Both the position numbers and the translations under genes were made by a program. From assembly GCA_039881145.1 (NCBI GenBank), contig JAYKKI010000095.1, positions 3,929,501-3,993,500 of the forward strand: a stretch of 64,000 bases of DNA, written 5' to 3'. This stretch comes from Druceiella hillmani. Lineage: Eukaryota; Arthropoda; Insecta; Lepidoptera; Hepialidae. Positions 20,661 to 32,395 of the stretch are shown here, piece by piece. Under the pieces are notes generated by a model. That model searched no databases. It was not told the DNA's origin and saw only the letters and a program-made list of their open reading frames with translations. Position 1 is the first letter of the stretch. Every line of letters starts with the position of its first letter.

Positions 20661-21072
20661 ACGAGTTCGAAAATTCAAATTTTTAAAGTGATTTATATAA
20701 AAAAGACGGCATATATCCTGGAAATATAAATGTAGTGTGTCTGTAATACAAAATAGAACAATTTAAAAAATTTGAATTGGATTTTTTACAGTTAAAATAG
20801 ATTTCCTCTTATCCCTTCCCTTCGCGGTCGAACGATTTTGCTTTGATTATGTCAAAACATACTCAGTGTTCTTTGGCTATACATCGCGGAGGAGACATCA
20901 CAGTTTTACGAGTATATGTGAACGTTCATATTTACAAAATACGAAAGACTAATATATTTGGTATAATATTCATGTATTAATGCAGTAAAATTAAACTCTC
21001 TTCTAAAAGTTTAAACTTCAAACAATAAAATTAAATATAATAATTAGAAACTGGAAAATATACCTCTGTTTA
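20661..21072. other. AT-rich sequence
   Basis: No gene recognised. Confidence 0.4.
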
Positions 21073-21582
21073 GAGTTCCGTAGAAATATGGTAAAAATGG
21101 AACCCTTATAGTTTCGTGCTGTCCTTCGGTCTGCCTATCCGTATGGCACAGCCATTTTACTCAGAGACTATTGGCACAATATAGATAAAATCTGGATGGT
21201 AGGTGTTTTCTATGAACCGATATATAATGAAATAATGGAATTATGAACAAAAAAAATATTAGGAGTGGCACTAAATACATGTAACTGAGGGATGAAAAAA
21301 ATCCAGTGCACACAGGCGTGTGGAAAAAAAGTTTGGAAAAGTGTACCCTCTCCGCCTCTAATTTTTCAACTAAAGTTGTGAAAAAAATTAAGGTGGTAGA
21401 ACTTAAAATAAACCTTCAACGAAAATTTGTTTTAATATGATGTCGTGTAGTTTTTGACATAACGGATATTGTAGGTACTTTGTCTTTTAATACTGTCTTT
21501 GAGAAATACAAACTTACCACTTTAATATTGTTCGGTGTTACGGAACTTTTCGTGCGCGAGTCCGTTAGGCCGGTTTTTTAAC
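21073..21582 (+). mobile_element. Lepidopteran dispersed repeat, near full length
   Basis: Begins 'GAGTTCCGTAGAAATATGG' then 'AATGGAACCCTTATAG' and 'TCCTTCGGTCTGCCTATCCG'. Ends 'GTTACGGAACTTTTCGTGCG', 'CGAGTCCG' and 'GGCCGGTTTTTT'. Both ends and the order match the common lepidopteran repeat I know (TTCCGTA...GGAACCC...CTGTC...GTTACGGAACCC...GCGCGAGTCCGACTCGC...GGCCGGTTTTT). This is the best evidence for host identity in the window. No ORF is intact. Confidence 0.75.
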
Positions 21583-21735
21583 TTTATGGTAATTCAGTAT
21601 AACAGCTTTTCTTACCATTTGTACATTTGAATCCAACTGCATTCTGGTCGCCATTTGGAAAAGCAAATGAGTGAAAGTTAGAAAGCGTAAGTATCTTTAA
21701 GATACCATCTAGATAGTGTCGAATAATTAGGGGGC
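21583..21735. other. Spacer
   Basis: AT-rich sequence leading into a GC-richer islet. Nothing recognised. Confidence 0.4.
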
Positions 21736-21830
21736 GCCAGTACTTTGTGTCCGGTCATCGACAGGCCTTCTTCCGGCGGAAGTAGGCACAATGAGCCCGT
21801 GGCGCTCCGCTGCTTGTCCGGATGTCGTAC
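21736..21830 (+). other. GC-rich islet with ATG, candidate 5' exon
   Basis: About 95 bp of GC-rich sequence with a CTTCCGGCGGAAG dyad (21770-21782) that contains two ETS-type GGAA cores. ATGs lie at 21791 and 21822 in different frames. It resembles a first exon or promoter-proximal segment, but no splice donor can be fixed. Confidence 0.3.
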
Positions 21831-22070
21831 CGTTCCTACTTTGTTATTGTTTATTTTGGTGTATATTGTGTCGTCGCTTGTTTCGTAATATATGCTTTAT
21901 GGAAATGTTATAAGACCGAGAATATTAGAGATTTAAGGATAATGTTTTTATATATGGATATTATTATTATTTTTTTGTTTTTTTTAGCATATTTAATTTA
22001 TTTATACATGAACTTTTCCCGTTTAGTAATATTAAACGCACATTATGACGTCTATAAATCAGAGATATAA
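21822..22070 (+). CDS. Small ORF, two hydrophobic segments, doubtful
   Basis: An 82-codon ORF with a real ATG and TAA stop. Residues 7-29 and about 45-65 are hydrophobic and could span a membrane, but AT-rich DNA often gives such Phe/Ile/Tyr-rich stretches by chance. Only its GC-rich start makes it stand out. No family recognised. Confidence 0.15.
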   Translation: MSYRSYFVIVYFGVYCVVACFVIYALWKCYKTENIRDLRIMFLYMDIIIIFLFFLAYLIYLYMNFSRLVILNAHYDVYKSEI

Positions 22071-22675
22071 AACAATAATTAAATTCTATGATATTTGGTT
22101 AATCAATTAGATATATATTGTTAAGAGAAGATGAGAAAGTCAAATTAAGAATATGAATATGAGGAAAGGAATTTAGTAAATCTAACTAAAATAAAAATAC
22201 TTTTTCGACTAGTTACAACTGTGATTCTACGTAGAAAAATGTTAGTACGTTAGTTTTATTGAGTCTTGCTAAAAAGGCAATCAGTATTTTGTGTTTTATA
22301 AATTATAATCGTTGTTTTTTATTTAAATAATTCTTAAAAGTAAATATTGATTTTACATTTTTTTAAAATGGTATTTTGTTTCAGAATACGCACAGAGCTG
22401 GGTTCTGTAATTTATCTCTATCACTTGAATATAAAATAATTTAATGGAAATTTCTAATCAAATTTCGGTACTAACAATTTGTTTAGTTTTAAAAAAAAAG
22501 CAAGAGATGTTATACTTCTTTTTTATAACAAAATCAATTTAAATTATAATGTAATAAAATCAATTTCATTTTAAAAGACCTGTCCAATAATACTTCGCTC
22601 GATGTGGCAGGTGAAAGATTTGTTCGCTTCAACTTAATATACAGCTGAAACAAATAAAACTGGATAGAAAATGTT
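22071..22675. other. AT-rich sequence, nothing recognised
   Basis: No gene or element recognised. Confidence 0.4.
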
Positions 22676-22679
22676 AGGG

Positions 22680-22960
22680 AATTGTACAAAAGTTCTTAAT
22701 CGTTTCTGAGAAAATCGTTCTCAAAGTTACGATTTCAACGAAAAAAAACACATTTTTTTACCTCACACCCAATTTAATAATAAAGATAAACATTTATATT
22801 TTTAAGTATTTTTATTACAAATTATGATTCATATCCTCGTCTGACGTATTTACTTGCCAAAATTTTATGTATGCAGGTTTAAACTGTAGAAATAATGTGC
22901 CTGTGACAGACGGATAGACAAAGTTACAAGGATTTTTTGTTTGGCTACGAAATGCTTAAT
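22680..22960 (+). mobile_element. Decayed lepidopteran dispersed repeat fragment
   Basis: 'CGTTTCTGAGAAAATCG' and 'GTGACAGACGGATAGACAAA' followed by 'GGATTTTTTGTTTGGCTACG' keep the family order. It is heavily diverged. Confidence 0.45.
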
Positions 22961-23479
22961 GTGAATATGAAAAATATTTTGAATATAAACTACTATCATA
23001 ACTAAACAATTATTGGAATCGTGATAATAAGAAATTGATAATTTTCTTATACGAATATGATTCGGAACATTTTCTTATCGGAAAAAGTTGCTTTTAATTT
23101 TAATAACAATTTTTGGTTTTTGTTTCCATGTTGTTATAATATAATTATATTGAATTATAAATTATATCTGGTGATGTTGAAAACGGTCTTAAACTTCGGG
23201 TTAATTATATCACTTTGCAATAGGTGCCGTACCCCTCGTCTCCCAGCATTATATATCTTCCCACTTAGGTATTCTACACAATTTGTGAGTATGAGCGCCA
23301 AATTAATTAGAATATTACCTTACTAACAAATTTAGACAATAAAGTTAAAGGTTGAAGCATCCAGTAGTGATGATAAACATAATAGTAGTGATGGAAATTA
23401 ATATAAACAGAATATTTAAGAATCAGTAGAAGTTTCTGTCACATAATCTGTAAGTAAACCATATTCTATTAATCGAATG
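22961..23479. other. AT-rich sequence
   Basis: No gene is called. A short GC patch with 'GTGCCGTACCCCTCGTCTCC' lies at 23224. Confidence 0.35.
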
Positions 23480-23670
23480 ATAAGCTGGCGTCATCGGGGC
23501 AGATGTGGTAGCTAGTGCTATACGCGGGTTTGGAGCGAAGAGGCGCGAGCGACGCGCGCGGGGTGCAGATGGTTGTGACCCGCAGAATGCCGCCGTCAGT
23601 GTGTGACTTACTATTTGCTATAATAGGTGTAAGGGTGAGCCGCAGCCTGTGTCGGCTCGTGATATATATT
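23480..23670. other. GC-rich islet, candidate exon of either strand
   Basis: A sharply bounded GC-rich patch (GGAGCGAAGAGGCGCGAGCG, CCGCAGAATGCCGCCGTCAG). Open frames exist on both strands; the minus one ends TAA at 23469 and reads ...TTICTPRASLAPLRSKPAYS... in part. No motif or convincing splice pair was found, so the coding strand, if any, is unknown. Confidence 0.3.
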
Positions 23671-24394
23671 GCCAATTAAAAGTACTGTATAAAAGTTATT
23701 GTGATTTAAAAAGAAAATTTTTTTTCAATTCCTACTTGGAACGGTTTAAATAAAATTATTCTTTGCTTTAATTTTGATTTCATTATATCGCATGTTTCGG
23801 TTGTCAAATAAACTTTTAAATCATTTAAAAGTACTTATTTAGATATCTGATTCCTTTTAGTTTATCGCAATTTTTTAATATTGTAATAAACTGAATTAAT
23901 AAAATATATTTTCTCGTTAACTTTTCATGCCTCTGTATGTTTCTCTGATACAAACATGACAATTGTTGAATTGTTCAGATATTAATTCTAAGTAAGATTT
24001 GCAAAATAATATTTTTCCCTTCAATGGCATTATTTTTCTAAAAGCGTTGTCAAAGAACAAAATATTGGAAAATGATAAAATATTTAACAAATATTTATCA
24101 ATTATTTTTAGTTCTTTACATACTTTAGCAAAAGCGATACTTTGTAAAAGATCGAAACGAAACGTTTCAGAACTAAAACATAATTTAAAAAAAAGGTGGA
24201 ATTTTTTAGAATATAAAAAACCAAACAATTCAGAGATTAATAATAAGAAAAAAGCGGAAAATAAAATAAAATTTGCAAATATAACGTAAAGCAAAAAGCT
24301 ATGTTCATAAATATATTTTACATTTATCTTGATATGTCAAATAAATATTAATATACAAACAATTTTTATTAAACAATAATAAGTTTTGAGAAAT
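23671..24394. other. AT-rich sequence with overlapping open frames
   Basis: A 125-codon minus frame (23917-24294) and a 96-codon plus frame (23999-24289) overlap. Both start at TTG rather than ATG. The plus frame is Lys/Asn-rich toward its end and the minus frame Phe/Leu-rich, as expected when a purine-skewed strand lacks stops. No domain recognised. Confidence 0.4.
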
Positions 24395-24745
24395 GAGTAC
24401 AAAAAAATTATGATGCGTCATGGGACGCGTGGTAGATGTGAAACATCTAATTTTTTTTGTATTTTTGTATTGAAATATATGTTTATTTGAACGAATTGAA
24501 AACAAAAAGAACGAATATTCAGATAGTATAAATATATAATAAAATATAAATATAATTATATTACTTCATTTTTATGAAATACGTGTTTTTAATTTTATAA
24601 TACTGTTAGTCGACAAGATGCGAAGCTGGCCGTATTATGTCGGAAAGAGCCGACAAGACGCGAAGCTGGCCAAAACGCACGTCGCGACGTGCCATCAGAA
24701 CGTTTTAATACCAACTCAAACGCGCCATTGGATATTTCTTATCAA
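24395..24745 (+). mobile_element. Dispersed element with GC-rich 40-bp unit, second copy
   Basis: Matches 8375-8795 along its length: 'GCGTCATGGGACGCGTGGT', 'GATGTGAAACATCTAATTTT', then 1.6 copies of the 40-bp unit (starts 24609 and 24649), 'GAACGTTTTAATA' and 'AACGCGCCATTGGATAT'. It also holds the perfect 16-bp palindrome GCACGTCGCGACGTGC at 24677-24692, absent from the first copy. Fewer tandem units suggests local expansion at 8.6 kb or contraction here. Confidence 0.7.
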
Positions 24746-24985
24746 TAATAATCAATGCCGAATGCTTCTTGTGTTTAATGTATAGCCGTTGCCGAAATCA
24801 ATTAAGCACAAACTAAAAACTGAGAGAATGAATACATATTCACATTGATTCTAGTCGTTTTGAGTTGACAAAATTCTCTTTTCGTCTTTTTCGCTCTTTT
24901 CTGGATTTACGTGGCCTTTTCGGATACCCTGTCCAGTTTGCGTATTTCGTGTATTAATACGCTACATTTATTTATGGAGGATTCT
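24746..24985. other. Mixed sequence, nothing recognised
   Basis: No gene recognised. Confidence 0.4.
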
Positions 24986-24989
24986 TCCA

Positions 24990-25270
24990 TTTTAGGGTTC
25001 TGTAGCCAAACCAGGAATCCATATAGTTTTGTCATGACCGTTTGTCTATCAGTCTGTACATTACTATTTATAACGCCTAGAAAAAATGAAATAAAAGTAA
25101 TGAAATAAAATTTTTAAATAAGCTTTTTAGGGCACTTCTCGTACATGTAAAGTGGGTGAACTTTTGCGTACCATATTATGAAGAGTATCGTTGAATAAGT
25201 TTTTAAAAAATATTGTGTGTATGTCAGGAGCACTTTTTCGATGGAGGGATCCGTTAACGAAATACTAAGA
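24990..25270 (+). mobile_element. Lepidopteran dispersed repeat fragment
   Basis: 'TTTTAGGGTTCTGTAGCCAA' then 'CATATAGTTTTGTCATGACC' then 'GTTTGTCTATCAGTCTGTAC' follow the known order (TTAGGGTTCCGTAGCCAAA, CCCTTATAGTTTCGTCATG, CTGTCTGTC). Later, 'TTGCGTACCATATTATGAAG' and 'TGTCAGGAGCACTTTTTCGA' belong to the same or a linked family. A 65-codon frame across it is an artefact. Confidence 0.6.
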
Positions 25271-26019
25271 TTTAGTATGGTAATTTTTGTCAGATTTAAG
25301 TGTCTCCAGCCGTTACCAGGTAAACCGCTATTTTTGAATACTGAATAGTATTAAAAATAGTAGTATATATACCGAAACTAAAGACAATATATTACAGCTA
25401 AATAAGCTCTACTAATTTACGAGTAATAGTCGACCAACTTAGGACATGGAATTGGGTATGTAAAAAGTTCATAATAATTCCATAAAATTAACTTAAATGA
25501 ATTTTAAAACAATTTAGCATTTTAAAATTTATAATTATTACGTCTATGACTTATATACTAGGCTATATATTAATATACCATACAAACATGATAGAAAATA
25601 ATATTATTTCAATATGCACCATGTTTTATTAAAGATATAGGAGGCAATATATTTACATTAGGAAAAATTAGTATTTTTAAATGGTTTAATAGAAATATTA
25701 TGTACATCTAAATGTTCATAAGTGCTTAAATGTGTACGAAACCGTCGTAGCGCGAGTTCTACTTGTACTTCACAGGTTATTATTTTTGTAACACCCGAGT
25801 TCAATATTATATAAATTTTAGTCGATCATTAAATTATTTTTGGCGAAAAAACCTTACGACTCCAAAATTAAGAACGGTAATGTGAATATTGGAATGAAAA
25901 TAATGTAAGATTTACATACAAGGCTGAAATAAATACGTGAATATTATTCGAATTAAAAAAAATTATCTTGATATTTTACTGCAAACTAAATTAAACTAAT
26001 AAGTAAATTAAAATAATAA
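25271..26019. other. AT-rich sequence, nothing recognised
   Basis: No gene or element recognised. Confidence 0.4.
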
Positions 26020-26180
26020 CGCACCGCCACTGATGCGTGTTCATATTGGCACGTGCCAGGTGCGTGCGATGAAGTAGGGCTGTCCGCGTCACCTTGCTAC
26101 GCGCGAGTCATCCTACGGCGCGGCCCCAGACACGGGAAGTCGTAGACCGTTGCGGTTACGCTCGAATTGGCACAAGAGCT
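26020..26180. other. GC-rich islet, candidate regulatory DNA
   Basis: Non-repetitive GC-rich patch with GGCACGTGCC (a palindromic E-box-type core, 26048-26057) and several CpGs. No ORF with a recognisable motif. Confidence 0.35.
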
Positions 26181-27735
26181 TGTTATTAATTGTTTATAGT
26201 CTTGTTACGCGGTTTATGTATTGACGAAATCGACGAGATATTTTGCCTGTTGATGTAAGCTGAAATTTATTTAATGCGTTTTTATATAAGCTTTTATCTC
26301 TTGATAGTAAAGTTCATTGAATTAATCGCGATAACGAAAACCGTCAAAAGTCCAAATAGTGTTGGCCGCAAGGACTATAAGAATAAAAATTACTCTTTTA
26401 AATAGGACAAATGAAAAAAGTAAGTTGCTTAAAATTTTAGCTAAATGTCCTTCAGTAATCTGAGGAATTTTACATTTTTGTTGAGAAGTTATTTTTCATT
26501 ATAGTTCGTAAATGTTAAACAATGTGTAATGTGTGAAACAATTTATGTATCATTATATCCTTCATACGCAAATGTATCATAATAATATATGAAACTGGCA
26601 GGCACGATAGGGTCATCGAAAAAACCATGTAAAACTTAAAAACAGCGAATAAGACATTTATTTTATCAACACAACGAATGTCAATGTCAGTTAATAGGAT
26701 ATTTTTAATTCTTTTAGGCAATGGCTACAAATTTAAAAACACGATCTATTTAGATTTTCTTTTCGAAAAGTTATTTAGTACTTTATCAGATATTTATAAT
26801 TATTTAGTTTTCTTATTGATAATTCTGGATATATCAGAAATATAATGCAGCTTAAGAAGATAGATTTTTTTAGTTGTTAGGTTACAAATTGTGTTTTATT
26901 TCTTGCTCATTCTTTCTTGTCGATCGTCTCAGTATTTCACTTTCATATTCTAAAATATATCAGTTTTCTTAAAAATGATATTCCATATAATATATATATT
27001 TAAAAATGATATTCCATTTTCTTAAAGCCAATTTTATTTCGGCACGTCTTTCATCCAAATATATACATATACATATATATATATATATATATAAAGATGT
27101 ATTTATATAATTGATTGCAATAAGTATGACAGCTTCGGTATGTTTGTTATGTTCGACACTTTACAATGTTGACCGATTCCCCGTGGTTATCTGCCCATAA
27201 CCTAATTCTACGTTCCAAAATCTGTGCGTGCTATAAATATTAAATGTTCTTTCAGGAATTTTCATTGTTTTTTACGTTGCTAAGTCATTGCATTTTTAAG
27301 ATCCCAGAATTAAAAATGAGCCCCCCATATATGCTTGTAAAAGATGTGTTAAAAATTAAAACGCTACTGACTCAACTCGTATGTTTCCCTTCACACCTCT
27401 TTCTTCCATGCCTTGACTTTTTCCATTCAATAGTCTAAGTTTAGACTAAGTTTTTGCAAATATTTACTATTATATATTGTTCCTTTTATTTTTAATTATT
27501 TTAATTGCTTAAATTTCTTAGTTATTGTTGACTGGAAGATTTTGCTTTTGTACTAATAAGTTTATATGTTACAATGAATTAAGTAAAAAACACAAGGTTA
27601 AAGTGATATAAATATAAAAATAATTATTAACTGATTAGAATTTAAGCTTCGTAATAATATATTAAATATCATGATTAATGCGGCAATTACTTTAAAATAG
27701 AAAAACAATTTTATTTTCCTAATGTTACGTCATTA
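26181..27735. other. AT-rich sequence with a (TA)n tract
   Basis: A direct repeat 'AAAAATGATATTCCAT' occurs at 26972 and 27003. A TA tract lies at 27059-27093. No gene recognised. Confidence 0.4.
27059..27093. repeat. (TA)n microsatellite with CA interruptions
   Basis: ATATACATATACATATA leading into pure TA. Confidence 0.9.
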
Positions 27736-27739
27736 ATCA

Positions 27740-27965
27740 CCAACATTTTAATCTGCGTAGATGTCGCTCTGAAATTGATTTCAGCAGCGCCGTAACACAA
27801 ATTCAAGGCGACACATCGCACCCACGTCGAAGTGTAAAGATTAGTCGAAGGGTCGAAGGTTTAATGGGATAGAAAATATAAGCAATGAAGTATTTGGAGG
27901 TCTGCTGGGGCCAGTAGGGTTTTTGCCTCGACGATGCGGTGAGCAAAGAATTCGTTCAATTAAAC
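27740..27965. other. Moderately GC-rich unique sequence
   Basis: Non-repetitive, higher-complexity DNA (for example 'GGTCTGCTGGGGCCAGTAGG' at 27900) between AT-rich stretches. Could be a conserved non-coding element; no coding signal. Confidence 0.3.
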
Positions 27966-29470
27966 TTGATTCTCCGAAAACTTGAGAAAGTTTCCTTTCC
28001 AATCACCAACTTTTAACTCGCGCTAACATTATCAACAGTTCGGTTAGTCTGTTGTAATTACTTACGTACGTGCGTGCGACATACGTGAATTTGTGGTAAA
28101 TTGTTCAAAATGTGATGCTTCATTTAAAAGTATATGAACTGATAGATGTTGCTATTTCGTATCCTTGGGTTCCATTTAACTTGCGAATGAAGCACTTCAG
28201 AAAAAGATTTTCCCGTGAAATTAGTTTAATTGCGGCATAAGGGGAACGTTTGTAATTAAAAAAAAAATGATATTACGCTTCATAACGATGATAATTTAAA
28301 GTTTTAATATTTATCTTATTTTTTTAAATAATTGTAAGCGATGTGGATTTTTTTGCATTTTAAACTAGGAAAATAATCCCCAGAATTATTAAGAAAGGAT
28401 TAAAAAGTTAAATTTATATTTAGTTTTCATTGCATCGTACAGTCAAGGATTACAAAAATTATATTAAAAACCTGTTATTTACAAGCAAAATCACGGTTTG
28501 ATGGTGCGTCACGTACATAAGTACCTATATAAATTTAAATATTTAAGAGTACGTAGTAGTTGTATTAAACTATTTGCAAATACTAAAATTATTTTACAAT
28601 CAATAATTCTTAGTACTTGTTATACAAAATATATGTGATGTTGAAGAAAAATTACAACTTCTTAGGTATTATTGTTTTTACATCGAGCTAAGAAGAAAAA
28701 GATCTAAAGTCGACCTACTGGGTGTTCACCAAAGAAATAAGCAAAACTGAATTGCATAAGAAATAAGTAAAGCTCATTGTTAATTTTTAATTGAAAAAAA
28801 ACAAAATTGAAAATGCGCTCTACTCATAGAGCTTTTTGCAACAAAGCCTTCGTAAGAAAGAAAATATTATTTTATATCGATAATTTTTGGATGATGTAGA
28901 CATCAAATCCAACATTTTTTAATTTTTTCCCGGTCGATTGTTTTCGCGATAATGAACATTGCATTAATAAACAAATCTTATATTTTTAAACTTAAATTTC
29001 AATAGCCTTTCATTTCATTTCCGACATTATGACCTTAAAGACAATTTTTTTCATCTCTTGGAACTATACTTTAAATGATAATTCGACTATTTATAAGCAA
29101 TGTCTGTAACTGGGCCACTAAGGTCTATGCATTTGCTAAATTAAAATTTTGCAAATTTTAGATATTTCTACGTCAGTCTTTGAGAAAAATTATTGTGGCT
29201 GCTGTCTTTGTGTCTGTGTGACAGAGAGAATACTATATGGTAATATGAGTAAAGTAAACCATCCTAATTTACATAACAGAAAAATTATGATTCATATTCT
29301 GTTAACTGATTTTGAAGAAAATTATTATAATCATACAATATATACTTAATATTTAGCGACGGCTGAGAAAATTTTGAAACTATTTGAAAAATATAAATGT
29401 AATGCAAATATTGACTTACATTCCTTTAGTGTATAATATCTGACACGAGGTAGCTTGTTAACGCATTGAT
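27966..29470. other. AT-rich sequence
   Basis: No gene recognised. 28497-28640 resembles the dispersed family at 17.39 kb ('ATTAAACTATTTGCAAATA'). Confidence 0.4.
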
Positions 29471-29491
29471 TTAAAATAACGTCACATCACA

Positions 29492-29868
29492 AGGGCCGGT
29501 CGCTATGAAATTGCAAACGTCTGGTCCAAATAATTACTTAAAATAGACCCAGACAACAGCAAAACTAAACTAGAAATAGCAAAACTCTAGTCTTCTTAAA
29601 CTATTACTTAAAAATAGGCCCAGACAACTGGGCACCGGTCGCTATGAAATAGCAAAAGTCTAGTCTAAATAAACCATTACTTAAAAATAGACCCAGACGG
29701 CCGTGCACCGGTCGCTATTAAATAGCACAAGCTTAGTCTAAACCATTACTTAAAAATAGACCCAGACAGCCGTGCACCGGTCGCTATTAAATAGCACAAG
29801 CTTAGTCTAAACCATTACTTAAAAATAGACCCAGACAACCGTGCACCGGTCGCTAAAATGACCGATAA
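29492..29868 (+). repeat. Tandem array, 69-73 bp unit, about 5 copies
   Basis: Units carry 'GCACCGGTCGCTATTAAATA', 'AGCACAAGCTTAGTCTAAAC' and 'ATTACTTAAAAATAGACCCA'. CGGTCGCT landmarks lie at 29497, 29636, 29709, 29778 and 29847. The left-hand units are more diverged and one has lost the landmark, so amplification is youngest at the right end. Confidence 0.9.
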
Positions 29869-30616
29869 GAGTTTCTAACTAAATCTGTGTACCCTAATTG
29901 TACAATCTGTGAGAGCAAATTCGTTTGAACACAAAGTTCAATGACATAATAAATATTTTATTTATTGAAATAAGTATTTATGAACATTTATTTTTAAGTG
30001 GCAAAGAGTTGCAAGGGATTTATTTCCATATGGGTAATTCATAAGTTTTAACAATTTGCGACACGGTAGACTTTACGTTTGTAAGTTTAATACAAAATGT
30101 CCGTCCGTTGATCTGTAGGTAAGTATGTTTAGGGATGTATATATATGCCCGTAAGTTTATATAGGGATGTACGTATAAGTACGTAAGTATGTATAAGACA
30201 CGTACGTTGCAATTCTTTTCCGATTTTGGTGATTCATTTTTCTATCGATTGGGTAACTATCAGATTAGAAACCAATTGATATTCACAATAATATGTCAAA
30301 TAGTTTAAGTTTTGTAATAAATATTATACAAGTATTCCCTTTTATTGTACATGGCGACCATTTTCGGCCTCTATTTCGCGCAGATCTTCTTACCTCTTCC
30401 CTCTGTTATTTTTAATTTGTTCTTACAATTGTTTATTTAAAAAACCGCAAAAAGAGGGGTGTACTCTTTTTTTTTATTTAGCGATTAATGTTTTTTACGC
30501 CTGACAGATATACAAACTAGGCAATATTTTTAAATAGTGTAAAAGAATGTCAGTGTTCATACGCAGTTTAATGGACATACTACGCATACTTAAATGCTTA
30601 AAGTTTTGTATATATC
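29869..30616. other. AT-rich sequence
   Basis: No gene. Short 'GTACGTAAGTATG' repeats around 30165-30210. Confidence 0.4.
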
Positions 30617-30726
30617 CATATGTGTGGGGAATGCTCTTAGTGTTTGTTCTGCTAGCACCTAGCAAGTTTAACATATGTGTGGGGAATGCTCTTAGTGTTT
30701 GTTCTGCTAGCACCTAGCAAGTTTAA
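30617..30726 (+). repeat. Exact 55-bp tandem duplication
   Basis: Two adjacent copies (30617-30671 and 30672-30726) with no differences seen by eye, containing 'GGGGAATGCTCTTAGTGTTT' and 'GCTAGCACCTAGCAAG'. The GCTAGcaccTAGC core is a small dyad. A recent duplication. Confidence 0.95.
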
Positions 30727-30984
30727 TATATTTATGTTTTTGATCGAATTTAATGTATTACAATTTCCTAATGTCTGTCTAATAGAATGTTGAGTTATGA
30801 GAAATTACTTTCTATTCCATAATTCAATTCAATTATTCTATAAAATTCTTCGTACGCCGCATAATAAGTTCCCGTAATATAAGTGGAATTATAGATTAAA
30901 ATAGTTCTATAAATACTTAATTTGTTGCCACATTGTTTAATCGGTCTACAAAACACTTATAATTCTTTAATAACCCTATTTTAA
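30727..30984. other. AT-rich sequence
   Basis: Nothing recognised. Confidence 0.4.
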
Positions 30985-31235
30985 TCAAGGAATGCGGCGC
31001 CGAGGACTTTCCTTATCAATACCTACATACTTGCGACGCTCGTACGACTATCTGGCATCAAGTACATCAGGGCTCATAGGGCGACGACGGGCGAGTATTA
31101 GGCAAGTAGATCCCACGAGCGTGGGATCTCTCGGCTAATTTCTCAAATGCAAGTCGTGTTAAGATGCGCTCTTGGGCCGGTATCTATAGGGGTTATTTGG
31201 TTAAAACTCACCGCTAAAACGTTGGGGGTCTATTA
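30985..31235. other. GC-richer islet with a strong dyad
   Basis: Non-repetitive sequence ('GGAATGCGGCGCCGAGGAC' to 'AACGTTGGGGG'), richer in GC than its surroundings, without a convincing ORF. Candidate regulatory DNA. Confidence 0.35.
31108..31129. promoter_or_regulatory. Perfect 10-bp inverted repeat, 2-base spacer
   Basis: AGATCCCACG and CGTGGGATCT are exact complements separated by AG. Could be a dimeric factor site or a small RNA hairpin. No factor assigned. Confidence 0.45.
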
Positions 31236-32245
31236 AATGAAAATCGTACAGAATTAGATTCTGAGATAATCTGTTTTGTAGAAAAGAAGGCAGTTTAAAT
31301 TTGTAAGTACTACAGTTACGACAAATGAAACACATATAATTCTTACAATTCAATTAGAAACTGTAGGGTTGTGATGAGGAAACACTTACAATTTTTATAA
31401 GTAAATTATAAGCACTAGTGTAGTGATAAAAGAAGCACTTCGTAGGATGCTGTAATCTTTTGATTTGGCTGTGATAACTCCAATATTTCGTAAATGTTTT
31501 GTATATTTTTGTGATGAGGGACCACACAATATCCTGCATCTACAAAAAATGCTTCTATCTAATTTAGTCTAATCTAGCAATTTTGTCCCTTGAATATTGG
31601 CAGACACCATCTAGCTTACCAATGAATTCAGACGATCTCAAAAAGGCGTGTTTTTCGAATAAAATCGTCTACAATGAATTTGCATTAAAACATCGAATTT
31701 TGACGATCATGAAATCGGCAGGCGAAAGGTTCGTAAAAATCGGTTAAGAGTCCGTTGCATCTGCAGGTCTTTCCAGGTTAAATTAGAAAATAACGCATCT
31801 AATATGGCTACTCCGTAACGTAAACACAACTGCATGGAGAACCATATAAAAATTAAATCAAGTACCGAGGCGAAATTAATAAAAAGTTTCTATAAAACTT
31901 CGATCGTTGAACGATTTACCACTACTCTTCAAAAAGGTAAATTATCAATAAAACTTATCGATATGTAAAATTGACACTACAAAGCTACAGGCTGCTAAAA
32001 CATACTCAGTGATATAAGTTATACGTATGGCAATATTGAATGTATTTAGAATATCAAAAATAGAACCAATTAGCAAGTTTGTAGCTTATTTATTGGTTTT
32101 CAAAGCAGTCTCTTGTATAGATTATCATCGTTTAATTCAATGGAGGGATGTCCCTCAACCAGATATCATATTAGGTGCCTAAAAATAATTTGTTTTCAAA
32201 TACAAAATATAAGTAACTTACTATGGATATGAAAGTAAGTGTTGA
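31236..32245. other. AT-rich sequence
   Basis: No gene recognised. 'GATATAAGTTATACGTATGG' at 32011 recurs at 33205-33224, next to LINE-derived sequence, so the two may share an old repeat. Confidence 0.4.
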
Positions 32246-32395
32246 TGTTGACACTCGTCGAGTCGAGTTGTGCGGACGCGCAAGACGCTCGGATTAATTG
32301 GATGAAATGACTATCGTGCCACTTCATCGCTCGTCTCCACAATTACTGCTTTGTCTTTAGACAGAGTTATAATGCAAGTGCGTGGTTGAGATGTT
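32246..32395. other. GC-richer islet, candidate regulatory DNA
   Basis: Unique sequence with 'CACTCGTCGAGTCGAGTTG' and a homeodomain-type TTAATTGG (32294). No ORF of interest. Confidence 0.3.
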
